A stretch of DNA of 21,422 bases from an uncultured Christensenella sp. (GCA_905193155.1 CAJJNQ010000041.1:1-21422); one strand, 5' to 3'. Shown: positions 7,681 to 15,122, counted from the first letter of the stretch. The notes: generated by a model not told the origin, from the letters alone. A program made the numbers and translations.

Positions 7681-7719
7681 CAAAAAGCGCGTCCCGACCA
7701 AACAGGAGCGGAACGCGCT
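7681..7719 (-). terminator. Terminator after mscL
   Basis: On the - strand AGCGCGTTCC (7710-7719) pairs with GGGACGCGCT (7686-7695) with one wobble, followed by TTTTTG. It lies 13 bases after the mscL stop and separates the thrS-asd-mscL unit from the mrfA promoter. Confidence 0.85.
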
Positions 7720-7732
7720 GAGCACAAACGGA

Positions 7733-8158
7733 TTATTTCTTGAGCAGATCGCGGATCTCGCGCAGGAGAACGACGTCTTCCGGCGGAGCAGGCGGCGCTG
7801 CGGGCGCTTCTTCTGCCTTTTTGCGATGGGTCAGGTTGATGAGCTTGACCATCGTAAAGACGACCAGTGCGATCAGCAGAAAGTTGACGATGCTTTGCAG
7901 GAAGGTGCCGTAGCGGATAGCACATTCCGCAACATCGCCGGAAGCAGGCGTGATCACCCACTTCAGGTCTTCAAAATTGATGCCGCCGATGATCACGCCG
8001 ATCACCGGCATGACGATATCGTTGACCAAGGAATTGACAATAGCCGTGAAAGCAGAACCGATGATAACACCGACAGCCAGATCAATGACGTTGCCGCGCG
8101 AAATGAATACTTTGAACTCATGAAGAAGACCCTTGGCCTTTTCCTTCTGCTTTTCCAA
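7733..8158 (-). CDS. mscL: Large-conductance mechanosensitive channel MscL
   Basis: A 141-residue membrane protein. The N-terminal helix FKVFISRGNVIDLAVGVIIGSAF contains the signature RGNVIDLAVGVIIG and forms the pore-lining TM1 (about 20-45). The periplasmic-type loop is 46-80, and TM2 is FLQSIVNFLLIALVVFTMV (about 86-104). The charged C-terminal bundle ends LLREIRDLLKK after an Ala/Pro-rich linker. MscL opens under membrane tension to release solutes on hypo-osmotic shock. The start is TTG 8158, supported by AAGGGAGGAT (8165-8174) at normal spacing; no better ATG exists nearby. It follows asd by 32 bases without a terminator, so it can be read from the thrS promoter. Confidence 0.95.
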   Translation of the reverse strand: MEKQKEKAKGLLHEFKVFISRGNVIDLAVGVIIGSAFTAIVNSLVNDIVMPVIGVIIGGINFEDLKWVITPASGDVAECAIRYGTFLQSIVNFLLIALVVFTMVKLINLTHRKKAEEAPAAPPAPPEDVVLLREIRDLLKK

Positions 8159-8190
8159 TTTTATATCCTCCCTTGCGGACGTTTTCTTTT

Positions 8191-9276
8191 TTACTTTTTA
8201 TAGGGAATCCAGCCCTGCGCGCAGAGCAATTCCGCCGACTCCACGCCGCCGCCGGCTGCGCCGCGCAGTGTATTGTGCGAGATGCAGACAAAGCGGTAAT
8301 CAAAGATGGGATCGTCGCGCAAACGGCCGATGCAGATACCCATGCCGTGCTCGAAATCACGGTCCAGCTTGGTCTGGGGACGATTTTCTTCTGTCATGTA
8401 CTGAAGGAACTGCTTGGGCGCGGAGGGAAGTTCCAGCTTCTGCGGCTCACCCTTGAAGGTTGCCCAGGCAGCCAGCATCTGCTCCTTGGTGGGCTTGTTC
8501 TTGAACTTGACAAAGACCGTTGCCAGGTGTCCGTCGGAGACCGGCACGCGGACACAATGTGCGGAAATCTTGGGAGAGGCCGCGTTGACGATGAGACCGT
8601 TTTCCAGCTTGCCCCAGATTTTCAGCGGTTCCTGCTCGCTCTTTTCCTCTTCGCCGGAGATGAAGGGAATGACGTTGTCGATGATTTCCGGCATGGTCTC
8701 AAAGGTCTTGCCCGCGCCGGAAATGGCCTGATAGGTCGAAACCATCACGCTCTCAATTCCGCAGGAATACAGCGGCGTCAGTGCGGGAACATAGGACTGA
8801 ATCGAGCAGTTGGGCTTGACGGCAATGAAGCCGACCTTGGTGCCCAGGCGTTCGCGCTGACGCTCAATGGCATGTGCATGCTCGGGGTTGATTTCCGGGA
8901 TGAGCATGGGGACGTCCGCCATACCGCGGTTTGCGGAGTTGTTGGAAATCACGGGGGTTTCGGTCTTGGCATAGGCCTCTTCCAACGCCTTGATCTCGTC
9001 CTTCTTCATGTTGACCGCACAGAACACGAAATCGCAAAGGTCGGAAACATTCTTCACGTCGGAAGCATCCATCACGACCATCTGGGCCACTTTTTCCGGA
9101 ATGGGGGTCTTCATGGCCCAGCGGGAACCCACAGCCTCTTCATAGGTCATGCCCGCGCTGCGCGCACTTGCTGCAAGCGCGTGAATTTCAAACCACGGAT
9201 GATCGGCCAGCAGCGTGATAAAACGCTGCCCGACCATGCCCGTAGCACCGATAATGCCAACTCTGTATTTCTGCAT
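8191..9276 (-). CDS. asd: Aspartate-semialdehyde dehydrogenase
   Basis: A 361-residue enzyme reducing L-aspartyl-4-phosphate to aspartate semialdehyde with NADPH, the branch point to lysine/diaminopimelate, threonine and methionine. The N-terminal nucleotide loop is GIIGATGMVGQRF (7-19). The active-site cysteine is Cys157 in KPNCSIQ, and a conserved AISGAGKTF follows. Arg243 and His250 in RVPVSDGH match the substrate-binding and general-base positions. HNTLRGAAGG near the C-terminus is typical of the longer archaeal/fungal-like subfamily rather than the E. coli type. The ribosome binding site AAGGAAG lies about 11 bases before ATG 9276. The gene starts 27 bases after thrS, so both probably answer to the same T-box. 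Confidence 0.95.
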   Translation of the reverse strand: MQKYRVGIIGATGMVGQRFITLLADHPWFEIHALAASARSAGMTYEEAVGSRWAMKTPIPEKVAQMVVMDASDVKNVSDLCDFVFCAVNMKKDEIKALEEAYAKTETPVISNNSANRGMADVPMLIPEINPEHAHAIERQRERLGTKVGFIAVKPNCSIQSYVPALTPLYSCGIESVMVSTYQAISGAGKTFETMPEIIDNVIPFISGEEEKSEQEPLKIWGKLENGLIVNAASPKISAHCVRVPVSDGHLATVFVKFKNKPTKEQMLAAWATFKGEPQKLELPSAPKQFLQYMTEENRPQTKLDRDFEHGMGICIGRLRDDPIFDYRFVCISHNTLRGAAGGGVESAELLCAQGWIPYKK

Positions 9277-9303
9277 AGCTGCTATTCTTCCTTTCCGGGA
9301 GTA

Positions 9304-11205
9304 TTAGAGCGCCTTAGTCTCCACTTCTTCCTGCATCTTGGCCAGAATCTGTTCGTAGGTCATCGTGCCGATGGAACCTTCCGAACGGGAGCGAACGGCA
9401 ATCACACCGTCCTGTACTTCCTTATCGCCCAGCACGAACATATAAGGGATCTTCATCATCTGCGCTTCGCGGATCTTGAAGCCGATTTTCTCGTTGCGCA
9501 CGTCGAGCTCGGTGCGGATACCGGCCTTTTCGAGCTTCTGCTGAAGTTCGCGCGCCGCATCGTCCGCGCGATCGGTGATGGTCATGATGCGAACCTGAAC
9601 AGGCGCCAGCCACATCGGGAATGCGCCGCCGAACTGCTCCGTGATGATGCCGATGAAGCGCTCAATGGAGCCGAACACCACGCGGTGGATCATGACGGGA
9701 CGATGCTTCTCACCGTCCGCGCCGACATAGGTCAGATCAAAGCGCTCGGGCAGATTCATGTCCAGCTGAATGGTGCCGCACTGCCAGGTACGTCCCAGAC
9801 AATCCTGGAGATGGAAGTCGATCTTCGGGCCGTAGAATGCACCGTCGCCTTCATTGATGGTGTACTGCACGCCCAGATCATCCAGCGCGCCCTGAAGACC
9901 GTCGGTTGCCATTGCCCACATCTCGTCGGTGCCGATGGAGTTTTCGGGACGAGTGGACAGCTCCACAGTGTATTTAAAGCCAAAGACCTTATAAACCTCG
10001 TCAATCAGACGGTAAACGCCCTTGATCTCATCGCGGATCTGATCCGGACGCATGAAGATGTGCGCATCATCCTGCGTAAAGCAGCGCACGCGCATCAGGC
10101 CGTGCAGGGTGCCGGACTTTTCGTGACGGTGCACCAGACCCAGCTCACCGCTGCGGATGGGCAGGTCACGATAGCTCCATGCTCTGCGCTTGTAAACCAG
10201 CATGCCGCCGGGGCAGTTCATGGGTTTGATGGCAAAATCCGTATCGTCAATACGGGTGGTGTACATATTCTCACGGTAGTGATCCCAGTGGCCGGAACGC
10301 TCCCACAGGGCGCGGTTTAGGATCATAGGCGTCTTGATCTCTTCATAGCCGTGCTCGCGATGAATCTTGCGCCAGTAGTCTTCCAGGATGTTGCGCAGCA
10401 CCATTCCCTTGGGGTAGAAGAACGGGAAGCCGGGGCCCTCATCCAGCACGTCGAACAGATCGAGTTCGCGACCGAGCTTGCGGTGATCGCGCTTCTTGGC
10501 CTCTTCCAGCTGCTGCACGTAAACTTCCAGATCCGCCTTCTTCGGGAACGCGGTGGCGTAAAGACGCTGGAGCATCTTGTTCTTTTCAGAACCGCGCCAG
10601 TAAGCGCCGGCGACGGACATGATCTTGACCGCCTTGACATAGCCGGTGGACGGCAGATGCGGACCTGCGCACAGATCGACGAAATCGCCCTGACGATAGA
10701 AGGAGATCACCGCGTCCTCGGGCAGATCGTTAATCAGCTCGACCTTGTACGGCTCACCTTTGGACTGCATCAGTTCCAGCGCCTCGGCGCGGGGCAGCTC
10801 AAAGCGCTCAAGCGGGTAATTCGCCTTGATGACGCGCTCCATTTCCTTTTCGATCTTCTTGAAATCGTCGGTCGTAAAGGACTCGGCGCAATCAAAGTCA
10901 TAGTAGAAACCGTTGTCGATAGCCGGACCGATGGCCAGCTTGGCATCCGGATAGAGCGCCTTGACCGCCTGCGCCAGCACATGGGACGCAGTGTGGCGGT
11001 AAACGCGGCGGCCTTCCTCGTCCGCAAAGGTCAGAAACTCAACTTCACAGTCGTGGTCGATCACGGTTTTGAGGTCTTTCACTTCGCCGTCGATCTTGGC
11101 GGCGACCGCTTCTTTCTTCAGTTCGTGAGAAATGGAAGCGGCAATTTCCAATGCCGTCATGGGCGCTTCAAATTCTTTTGCGTTGCCTCTGAGCATGATT
11201 TTCAT
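9304..11205 (-). CDS. thrS: Threonyl-tRNA synthetase
   Basis: A 633-residue, full-length class II synthetase. Domains are TGS (about 1-61), editing domain (about 65-225) with HTASH (71-75) and DLCAGPH (177-183), the class II catalytic core (about 245-530), and a C-terminal anticodon-binding domain (about 535-633). The catalytic zinc ligands are Cys331 in MNCPGG, His382 in DDAHIF and His507 in MIHR. Motif 2 is around VHRHEKSGTLHGLMRVR. It charges tRNA-Thr and edits Ser-tRNA-Thr. The start ATG 11205 is preceded by GGAGGA (11215-11220). A T-box leader lies directly upstream, so expression should rise when tRNA-Thr is uncharged. Confidence 0.97.
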   Translation of the reverse strand: MKIMLRGNAKEFEAPMTALEIAASISHELKKEAVAAKIDGEVKDLKTVIDHDCEVEFLTFADEEGRRVYRHTASHVLAQAVKALYPDAKLAIGPAIDNGFYYDFDCAESFTTDDFKKIEKEMERVIKANYPLERFELPRAEALELMQSKGEPYKVELINDLPEDAVISFYRQGDFVDLCAGPHLPSTGYVKAVKIMSVAGAYWRGSEKNKMLQRLYATAFPKKADLEVYVQQLEEAKKRDHRKLGRELDLFDVLDEGPGFPFFYPKGMVLRNILEDYWRKIHREHGYEEIKTPMILNRALWERSGHWDHYRENMYTTRIDDTDFAIKPMNCPGGMLVYKRRAWSYRDLPIRSGELGLVHRHEKSGTLHGLMRVRCFTQDDAHIFMRPDQIRDEIKGVYRLIDEVYKVFGFKYTVELSTRPENSIGTDEMWAMATDGLQGALDDLGVQYTINEGDGAFYGPKIDFHLQDCLGRTWQCGTIQLDMNLPERFDLTYVGADGEKHRPVMIHRVVFGSIERFIGIITEQFGGAFPMWLAPVQVRIMTITDRADDAARELQQKLEKAGIRTELDVRNEKIGFKIREAQMMKIPYMFVLGDKEVQDGVIAVRSRSEGSIGTMTYEQILAKMQEEVETKAL

Positions 11206-11467
11206 AAGCTTTTTTCCTCCGTTTCAGTAAATAAAAACTCCGTCTCTTCTGCAATCGAAATTGCACAAGGGACGGAGTTGATTCCGCGGTTCCACCCAAA
11301 TTGCCGCAGTTCCATGCGGCCTCTCAAGCAGGCTTTAACGTGCCTTGCCCCGGCATGGTCAGAGGGTGGTTTTCCTTTTCGTATCTGCCGAATGCACTCT
11401 CAGCCGCGGCGCATTCTCTCTTCCGGCGTTCCGAAAACTACTCTTTCCTCATCGCCCCATGCGATTG
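11206..11467 (-). promoter_or_regulatory. T-box leader (threonine)
   Basis: The conserved T-box GGGTGGAACCGCGG lies at 11284-11297 (- strand). It is followed by a terminator that competes with the antiterminator. Upstream is a long structured stem I region. The most likely specifier codon is ACC (Thr) at 11368-11370, in GGAAAACCACC. The TGGA tRNA-binding element predicts pairing with a tRNA carrying U73 next to CCA. Leader length of about 260 bases fits the class. Uncharged tRNA-Thr should stabilise the antiterminator and allow thrS, and probably asd and mscL, to be transcribed. Confidence 0.93.
11231..11279 (-). terminator. Regulated terminator of the T-box leader
   Basis: On the - strand AACTCCGTC (11271-11279) pairs with GACGGAGTT (11236-11244), followed by TTTTAT. 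A smaller internal hairpin with arms TGCAAT and ATTGCA sits in the loop. It ends about 25 bases before thrS. Confidence 0.88.
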
Positions 11468-11473
11468 AATGTG

Positions 11474-11502
11474 ATTATAGACCTCTTTTTTGCATCTGTC
11501 AA
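11474..11502 (-). promoter_or_regulatory. Promoter of the thrS T-box operon
   Basis: Perfect consensus on the - strand: TTGACA (11497-11502), a 17-base spacer and TATAAT (11474-11479). The expected transcription start is about 11467. Confidence 0.92.
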
Positions 11503-11537
11503 TGCTTCCCGGTGTAATTTTACGCAAAGGGACAAAA

Positions 11538-12842
11538 TCACTCGATGGTTTCGTAAATCAGCGGGCGTTCTGCGGGCTTTTTGTCCGATACGACAATGGC
11601 GCTGCGCAGCATCTCCATTGCTTGCCCAAGCTCTGCTCGGTCGTTGATATAAAGCGTGGCCAACACTTCCCCGGCCGAAACTGCGTCGCCAACCTGCTTG
11701 TGCAGCACAATGCCGACAGCATAGTCAACCGGCGCGTCCTTTGTAGAACGCCCTGCGCCCAGCGCTTTGGAAGCAAGACCCAGCTTCTGCGCTGCGAGGA
11801 AGCTGATAAAGCCGTCTTTTTCTGCGAAAACGTCCAGCTTTTCATTAGCCTGAGGCAGCAGCGAATAGTCGTCCAGCACGTTGGCATTTCCGCCTTGCGC
11901 GGCGAGCATCTGCCGGAGCTTTTCGAGACCCGAACCGCTTTTCAGCACGTCTTGAACCTGTGCGTATGCTGTGTCATGAGCGGTACCGAAGCTGAGCATG
12001 ACCATGCGCGCCGCGACTTCCAGGCAGAGTCGGCAGGCACGTCCACTGTCGCGCCCCTTCAGGATTTCGGCGGCTTCGATGATCTCAAGCGCATTGCCGA
12101 TGTTGTGCCCCAACGGCTGATCCATATCCGTTACCATCGCCATGACGCGCCGCCCGGCAGCCTTGCCGATGCGAACCATCTCCCGGCCGAGCTGCACGGA
12201 CTCCTCCAGCGTAGGCATGAGCGCGCCGCTGCCTGTTTTGACGTCGAGCAGGATGGCGTCGCACCCGGCGGCAATCTTCTTGGAGAGGATACTGGAAACA
12301 ATCAACGGCAGGCTGTCCACCGTCGCCGTGACGTCACGCAGGGCATAGAGTACCTTATCTACCGGCGCAAGCTCACCGGTTTGTCCGATAATGGCGCAGC
12401 CGATGCGCTTAACCTGGTCTTTGAACTGCTCCATGCTAAGATCCGTTCTCAGACCCGGCACGGACCGGAGTTTATCCAGCGTGCCGCCGGTATGCCCCAG
12501 CGCACGTCCGCTCATCTTTGCAACGGGAACGCCGCAGGCTGCAGCCAGCGGCACCGCAACCAATGAGGTCAGATCCCCTACGCCTCCTGTGGAGTGTTTA
12601 TCCACTTTTACGCCGGGAATACCGGATAGATCCGCCATTTCCCCCGTGCGCGTCATTTCCATGGTTAAGCTGGCGGTTTCGTCCTCCTTCATGCCGCGCA
12701 GGCGAATCGCCATCAGCAGCGCGGAGCTTTGATAGTCCGGAATCGTGCCCTGATAAACGCCGTGAACCCAGTAGGCGATCTCCTCTGCGGAAAGGCACTG
12801 TCCCTGCTTCTTTTTCTCAATGATGGAAACCATATCGGTCAT
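11538..12842 (-). CDS. pdp: Pyrimidine-nucleoside phosphorylase
   Basis: A 434-residue enzyme of the thymidine/pyrimidine-nucleoside phosphorylase family, which splits uridine, deoxyuridine and thymidine with phosphate into base and (deoxy)ribose-1-phosphate. Phosphate-binding motif KVDKHSTGGVGD is at 79-90 and the family signature SGRALGHTGGTLDKL at 111-125. Arg169, Ser184 and Lys188 (YALRDVTATVDS...SSILSKK) match the base-binding residues. The C-terminal alpha/beta domain includes GRSTKDAPVDYAVGIVL. The start ATG 12842 has AAAGGAGG (12851-12858) upstream. It lies 14 bases after the glycosylase gene. No terminator was seen between its stop and the thrS promoter, so readthrough into the T-box leader is possible. 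Confidence 0.93.
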   Translation of the reverse strand: MTDMVSIIEKKKQGQCLSAEEIAYWVHGVYQGTIPDYQSSALLMAIRLRGMKEDETASLTMEMTRTGEMADLSGIPGVKVDKHSTGGVGDLTSLVAVPLAAACGVPVAKMSGRALGHTGGTLDKLRSVPGLRTDLSMEQFKDQVKRIGCAIIGQTGELAPVDKVLYALRDVTATVDSLPLIVSSILSKKIAAGCDAILLDVKTGSGALMPTLEESVQLGREMVRIGKAAGRRVMAMVTDMDQPLGHNIGNALEIIEAAEILKGRDSGRACRLCLEVAARMVMLSFGTAHDTAYAQVQDVLKSGSGLEKLRQMLAAQGGNANVLDDYSLLPQANEKLDVFAEKDGFISFLAAQKLGLASKALGAGRSTKDAPVDYAVGIVLHKQVGDAVSAGEVLATLYINDRAELGQAMEMLRSAIVVSDKKPAERPLIYETIE

Positions 12843-12856
12843 GCGGAGTTCCTCCT

Positions 12857-13375
12857 TTATCCTCTGGTATCGGACAGCGCATCCAGGATGCAGCGCCAGC
12901 GTTCGGTTTTCTGCTCCAATGTAAGCACGGCGGCAGCGGGGCTGGTAGAAGGCAGCAGCGTCGTGGAAACCTGCCCTTTCAATGACCGATGGAAACGCAG
13001 AAAGAGTTTCTGCGAAGCGCCGCCGTTAAAGAAGATATGCCCGATGCTTGGATGGGCTGCAAGCAGCGCGGGAACATCCGTCGGCACGGCTTCGGTAATG
13101 GCGCTGTCCAAACTGCCTTCTCGGATGCAGGAAGCGGCACTGTCCCACAGCGCAATGCCGTGGTGCATTAGGCGGCGTTTGCGCTCTTCATAGTTCGTTG
13201 TAAACGGCTCGTCAAACAATGCGGCCTGAATGCGCCAGAAGGCATTGCGCGGATGCGCGTAATACTGCGCTTCCTCCAGCGATTTGACCGACGGTATGGA
13301 CCCCAAGATCAAAATGCGGGGGTTCTCTCCGCACACGGGCGGAAATCCGTAAATTCGTTGATTATCTTGCATATC
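12857..13375 (-). CDS. DNA-deoxyinosine/uracil glycosylase (COG3663, UDG superfamily)
   Basis: A 172-residue protein when started at ATG 13375. GFPPV (10-14) and ILGSIPSVKSLEEAQYYAHP (about 23-42) match the hypoxanthine-DNA glycosylase branch of the uracil-DNA glycosylase superfamily. NAFW, FFNGGASQKLF and the late LLPSTSPAA motif support this. It should remove deaminated bases from DNA to start base-excision repair. The reading frame is open back to 13429, where an ATG overlaps the previous stop as TGATG. Those 18 extra codons, however, run through the terminator stem of the upstream gene, so the shorter start is preferred. Its AGAAGGA sits only one base from the ATG, which is poor, so the start remains uncertain. 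Confidence 0.82.
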   Translation of the reverse strand, partial: DMQDNQRIYGFPPVCGENPRILILGSIPSVKSLEEAQYYAHPRNAFWRIQAALFDEPFTTNYEERKRRLMHHGIALWDSAASCIREGSLDSAITEAVPTDVPALLAAHPSIGHIFFNGGASQKLFLRFHRSLKGQVSTTLLPSTSPAAAVLTLEQKTERWRCILDALSDTRG

Positions 13376-13383
13376 CTTCTGAA

Positions 13384-13414
13384 TGAAAAGGGACGCCCTT
13401 TCCGAGGACGTCCC
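13384..13414 (-). terminator. Terminator after the VOC gene
   Basis: On the - strand GGGACGTCC (13406-13414) pairs with GGGCGTCCC (13390-13398) with one wobble, followed by TTTTC. It sits between the VOC stop and the preferred glycosylase start. The T-run is short, so termination may be partial. Confidence 0.65.
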
Positions 13415-13428
13415 CAACTTTGGTATCA

Positions 13429-13884
13429 TCAGTCGTTTTCCAGCAGTTCGACAATGGTCTTGAGCTGCGAGACAGCGTCCACATAGGCATAGCGTCCGCC
13501 GGTGTATTCGCCGCGCTGCATGAGCTTCATGCCCTGTGCGTCGAGCTTGACGAGCTTTTCCTTCATACCGTTGATGACAAAGGCGATGTGATGCACACCC
13601 TCACCCTTCTCGTCCAGAACATTGCGCCAGACGCTGGGCGTATGATCCGGCTCGATCAATTCGATATCCAGCGTATCGCCCACATGGAAGAAAGCCAGCT
13701 TGGCGCGTGCGGGACAGGGCTCACCGTTGAATTCCCCATGCGTTTTTTCGATGCTGTCCGTCAGGCTCCACTGGGGCTTTTCCACACCGAGGAAGTCTGC
13801 AAAGGCCTGAGAGGTTGCTTCAATATCGTTGACGACAAACCCGATCTGGGTGACGATGTGCGTGCCGAGAATTCCCTTTTCCAT
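13429..13884 (-). CDS. VOC-superfamily protein, methylmalonyl-CoA epimerase-like
   Basis: A 151-residue protein with two beta-alpha-beta-beta-beta modules of the vicinal oxygen chelate fold. The first module contains IGFVVNDIEATSQAFADFLG (14-33) and the acidic strand DIELIEP (73-79). The second contains GVHHIAFVI (96-104) and the C-terminal VELLE (145-149). These supply likely metal ligands: Gln13 or a neighbour, Glu75/78, His98/99 and Glu146. The layout is closest to methylmalonyl-CoA epimerase and glyoxalase-like enzymes, but no mutase or carboxylase genes lie nearby, so that substrate should not be assumed. It is the last gene of a four-gene unit with Dabb, MazG-like and AllA-like proteins. 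Confidence 0.8.
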   Translation of the reverse strand: MEKGILGTHIVTQIGFVVNDIEATSQAFADFLGVEKPQWSLTDSIEKTHGEFNGEPCPARAKLAFFHVGDTLDIELIEPDHTPSVWRNVLDEKGEGVHHIAFVINGMKEKLVKLDAQGMKLMQRGEYTGGRYAYVDAVSQLKTIVELLEND

Positions 13885-13904
13885 AGAGGTATTTTCCTTT
13901 TACA

Positions 13905-14393
13905 TTACATCTCAATTTCAAGCTTCTGGTCGTCGGTATGCTTTACGACCACGCAGTCGTTGGCATAGGTACGCTCCGGCAGTACGACGAGCGTAGAGAC
14001 CTCGCCCTTGAGCGCATAGGGCGCAAAGTGCCAAACGCCGGGCTTGAAGGTGACCATGGTGCCCTTGGGCACGATAAAGGCCTCGAACTTATCCGCTTCG
14101 ATCTGACCGCGGTTTGCGGGAGCGACGTGTACGACGATATCGCCGTCCAGCGGGATGTTGCCTTCCCAAGCGGCAGAATGATATTCGGAAGTATCGACAA
14201 TGTTGGGGCGCTCCACGACGCGGCAGATCGAGAAGGACGCCAAGTCATGTTGCGCCAGCGGCAGCTGGAGCATATCGGGGGTGAAAGCGGTGGGCGCGTC
14301 GCCGTAGAAAGAAGCGGGACGCAGCAGCTCCACATAGTCGCCGTAGGGACGGAACGCATCGCGGGTCAATTTCTGGGCTTTGATCTTACGCAT
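13905..14393 (-). CDS. Ureidoglycolate lyase (AllA)-like cupin
   Basis: A 162-residue protein with the AllA-family pattern: AFRPYGDYVE near the N-terminus, ICRVVERP, then SEYHSAAWEGNIPL with His72, DIVVHVAPAN, EAFIVPKGTMVTFKPGVWHFAPY with His122, and a closing ERTYANDCVVVKHTD. AllA releases glyoxylate and urea from ureidoglycolate in allantoin breakdown. No other allantoin or ureide genes are visible in this window, so the true substrate may differ. GGAGG lies about 9 bases before ATG 14393. It sits 20 bases before the VOC gene and 42 bases after the MazG-like gene. Confidence 0.75.
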   Translation of the reverse strand: MRKIKAQKLTRDAFRPYGDYVELLRPASFYGDAPTAFTPDMLQLPLAQHDLASFSICRVVERPNIVDTSEYHSAAWEGNIPLDGDIVVHVAPANRGQIEADKFEAFIVPKGTMVTFKPGVWHFAPYALKGEVSTLVVLPERTYANDCVVVKHTDDQKLEIEM

Positions 14394-14435
14394 TGAATCG
14401 AACCTCCATCTATTTATTTGTGGTTTTGCATGGTA

Positions 14436-14723
14436 TCAGAGCGGTCGGAAATCGAGATTGCGCGGCGGCTTTTTTTCCTGCGCAGGCATGGGTACAGAGC
14501 CGGGAATGCAGTCTTCCATATCGATGCCGTAGGTATTGGCCAGCGCAAGGGTGTTGTAGAGAATATCGCCGAAGGCCTCCTCCATTCCCTCTTCCCGGTC
14601 AATGGCGTGAGCAAGACGGCCCACGGCGTCCATCAGCCGCAAAATCTGCTGTTTTTCTCCCAGGCGGCCTTCCTTGCGGCGCACCATCTCCTGCACATAG
14701 GCCAGCGTAATCTCATTTTCCAT
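14436..14723 (-). CDS. MazG-like protein with altered catalytic motif
   Basis: A 95-residue helical protein resembling the small MazG/all-alpha NTP pyrophosphohydrolase fold. The core is DAVGRLAHAI (32-41), then EEAFGDILYNTLALANTYGI (48-67) and DMEDCI. In typical MazG proteins the two motifs read EExGE and EExGD. Here the first reads D-A-V-G-R and the second E49-A-F-G-D53, so several Mg-binding glutamates are replaced while the final Asp is kept. Catalysis may therefore be weak, changed or lost. GGAGG lies 7 bases before ATG 14723. The gene is 20 bases from Dabb and reads as part of the same operon. Confidence 0.6.
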   Translation of the reverse strand: MENEITLAYVQEMVRRKEGRLGEKQQILRLMDAVGRLAHAIDREEGMEEAFGDILYNTLALANTYGIDMEDCIPGSVPMPAQEKKPPRNLDFRPL

Positions 14724-14743
14724 AGGCTTTCCTCCGGGTTGGA

Positions 14744-15031
14744 TCAGAACTTGTAGTCGCAGGAAACGCTGGTCTCCCGCACAGCGTGCATATAGGCCTT
14801 GACGGGCTTATGCACCGGATGATCGACATAGGCTTTGAAATGTTCCTCATTATCGAAGGTGCAGGTCAGCGCCAGGTGATAGGAGCGCTCAGAACCCAGG
14901 AAATCCGTGCCGACTTCCAGATCAAGCAGTCCCTCGATCTTTCCCTTCATGGAGCGCAGCATTTGCGCTGCGGCTTCTACCTTATGCGGGCGAGCGTCCT
15001 TGAGACGGAACATGACAATATGACGAATCAT
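14744..15031 (-). CDS. Dabb-family stress-responsive A/B barrel protein
   Basis: A 95-residue dimeric alpha-beta barrel (ferredoxin-like) protein. MIRHIVMFRLKD at the N-terminus, YHLALTCTFDNEEHFKAYVDHPVHK (about 51-75) and the terminal strand VSCDYKF are the usual Dabb signatures. Bacterial members have no common established function; some act on small polyketide-like or aromatic molecules. It is the first gene of the four-gene unit. It has GGGAGAG upstream of ATG 15031 and a -10 at 15085-15090. Confidence 0.85.
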   Translation of the reverse strand: MIRHIVMFRLKDARPHKVEAAAQMLRSMKGKIEGLLDLEVGTDFLGSERSYHLALTCTFDNEEHFKAYVDHPVHKPVKAYMHAVRETSVSCDYKF

Positions 15032-15053
15032 GAGGTGAATCTCTCCCTTCTTG

Positions 15054-15068
15054 GCTGCAAAATGCAGC
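15054..15068. promoter_or_regulatory. Palindrome in the Dabb leader, possible operator
   Basis: GCTGCA-AAA-TGCAGC is a perfect inverted repeat with a three-A centre. It lies about 10-25 bases downstream of the expected Dabb transcription start. It resembles the A-centred palindrome at 15123-15137 (shared TGCA-type half and A-rich middle). Confidence 0.4.
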
Positions 15069-15084
15069 GCTAAACCTTATGTCT

Positions 15085-15090
15085 AGTATA
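15085..15090 (-). promoter_or_regulatory. -10 element of the Dabb operon
   Basis: TATACT on the - strand, about 54 bases before the Dabb start. The -35 position (TTTATT at 17-base spacing) is a poor match, which may mean weak or activated transcription. Confidence 0.5.
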
Positions 15091-15122
15091 ACAAAACGCA
15101 CGGCAAAAATAAAGCCCGACCG

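Noticed and set aside
8173..10320. A 715-codon + strand open frame opposite asd and thrS
   Set aside because: It is a shadow of two unmistakable - strand genes caused by their GC-rich third positions. It has no ribosome binding site or recognisable domain.
10351..11517. A 388-codon + strand open frame opposite thrS and its leader
   Set aside because: It crosses the thrS N-terminus, the T-box and the promoter, all clearly on the - strand. No coding evidence of its own.
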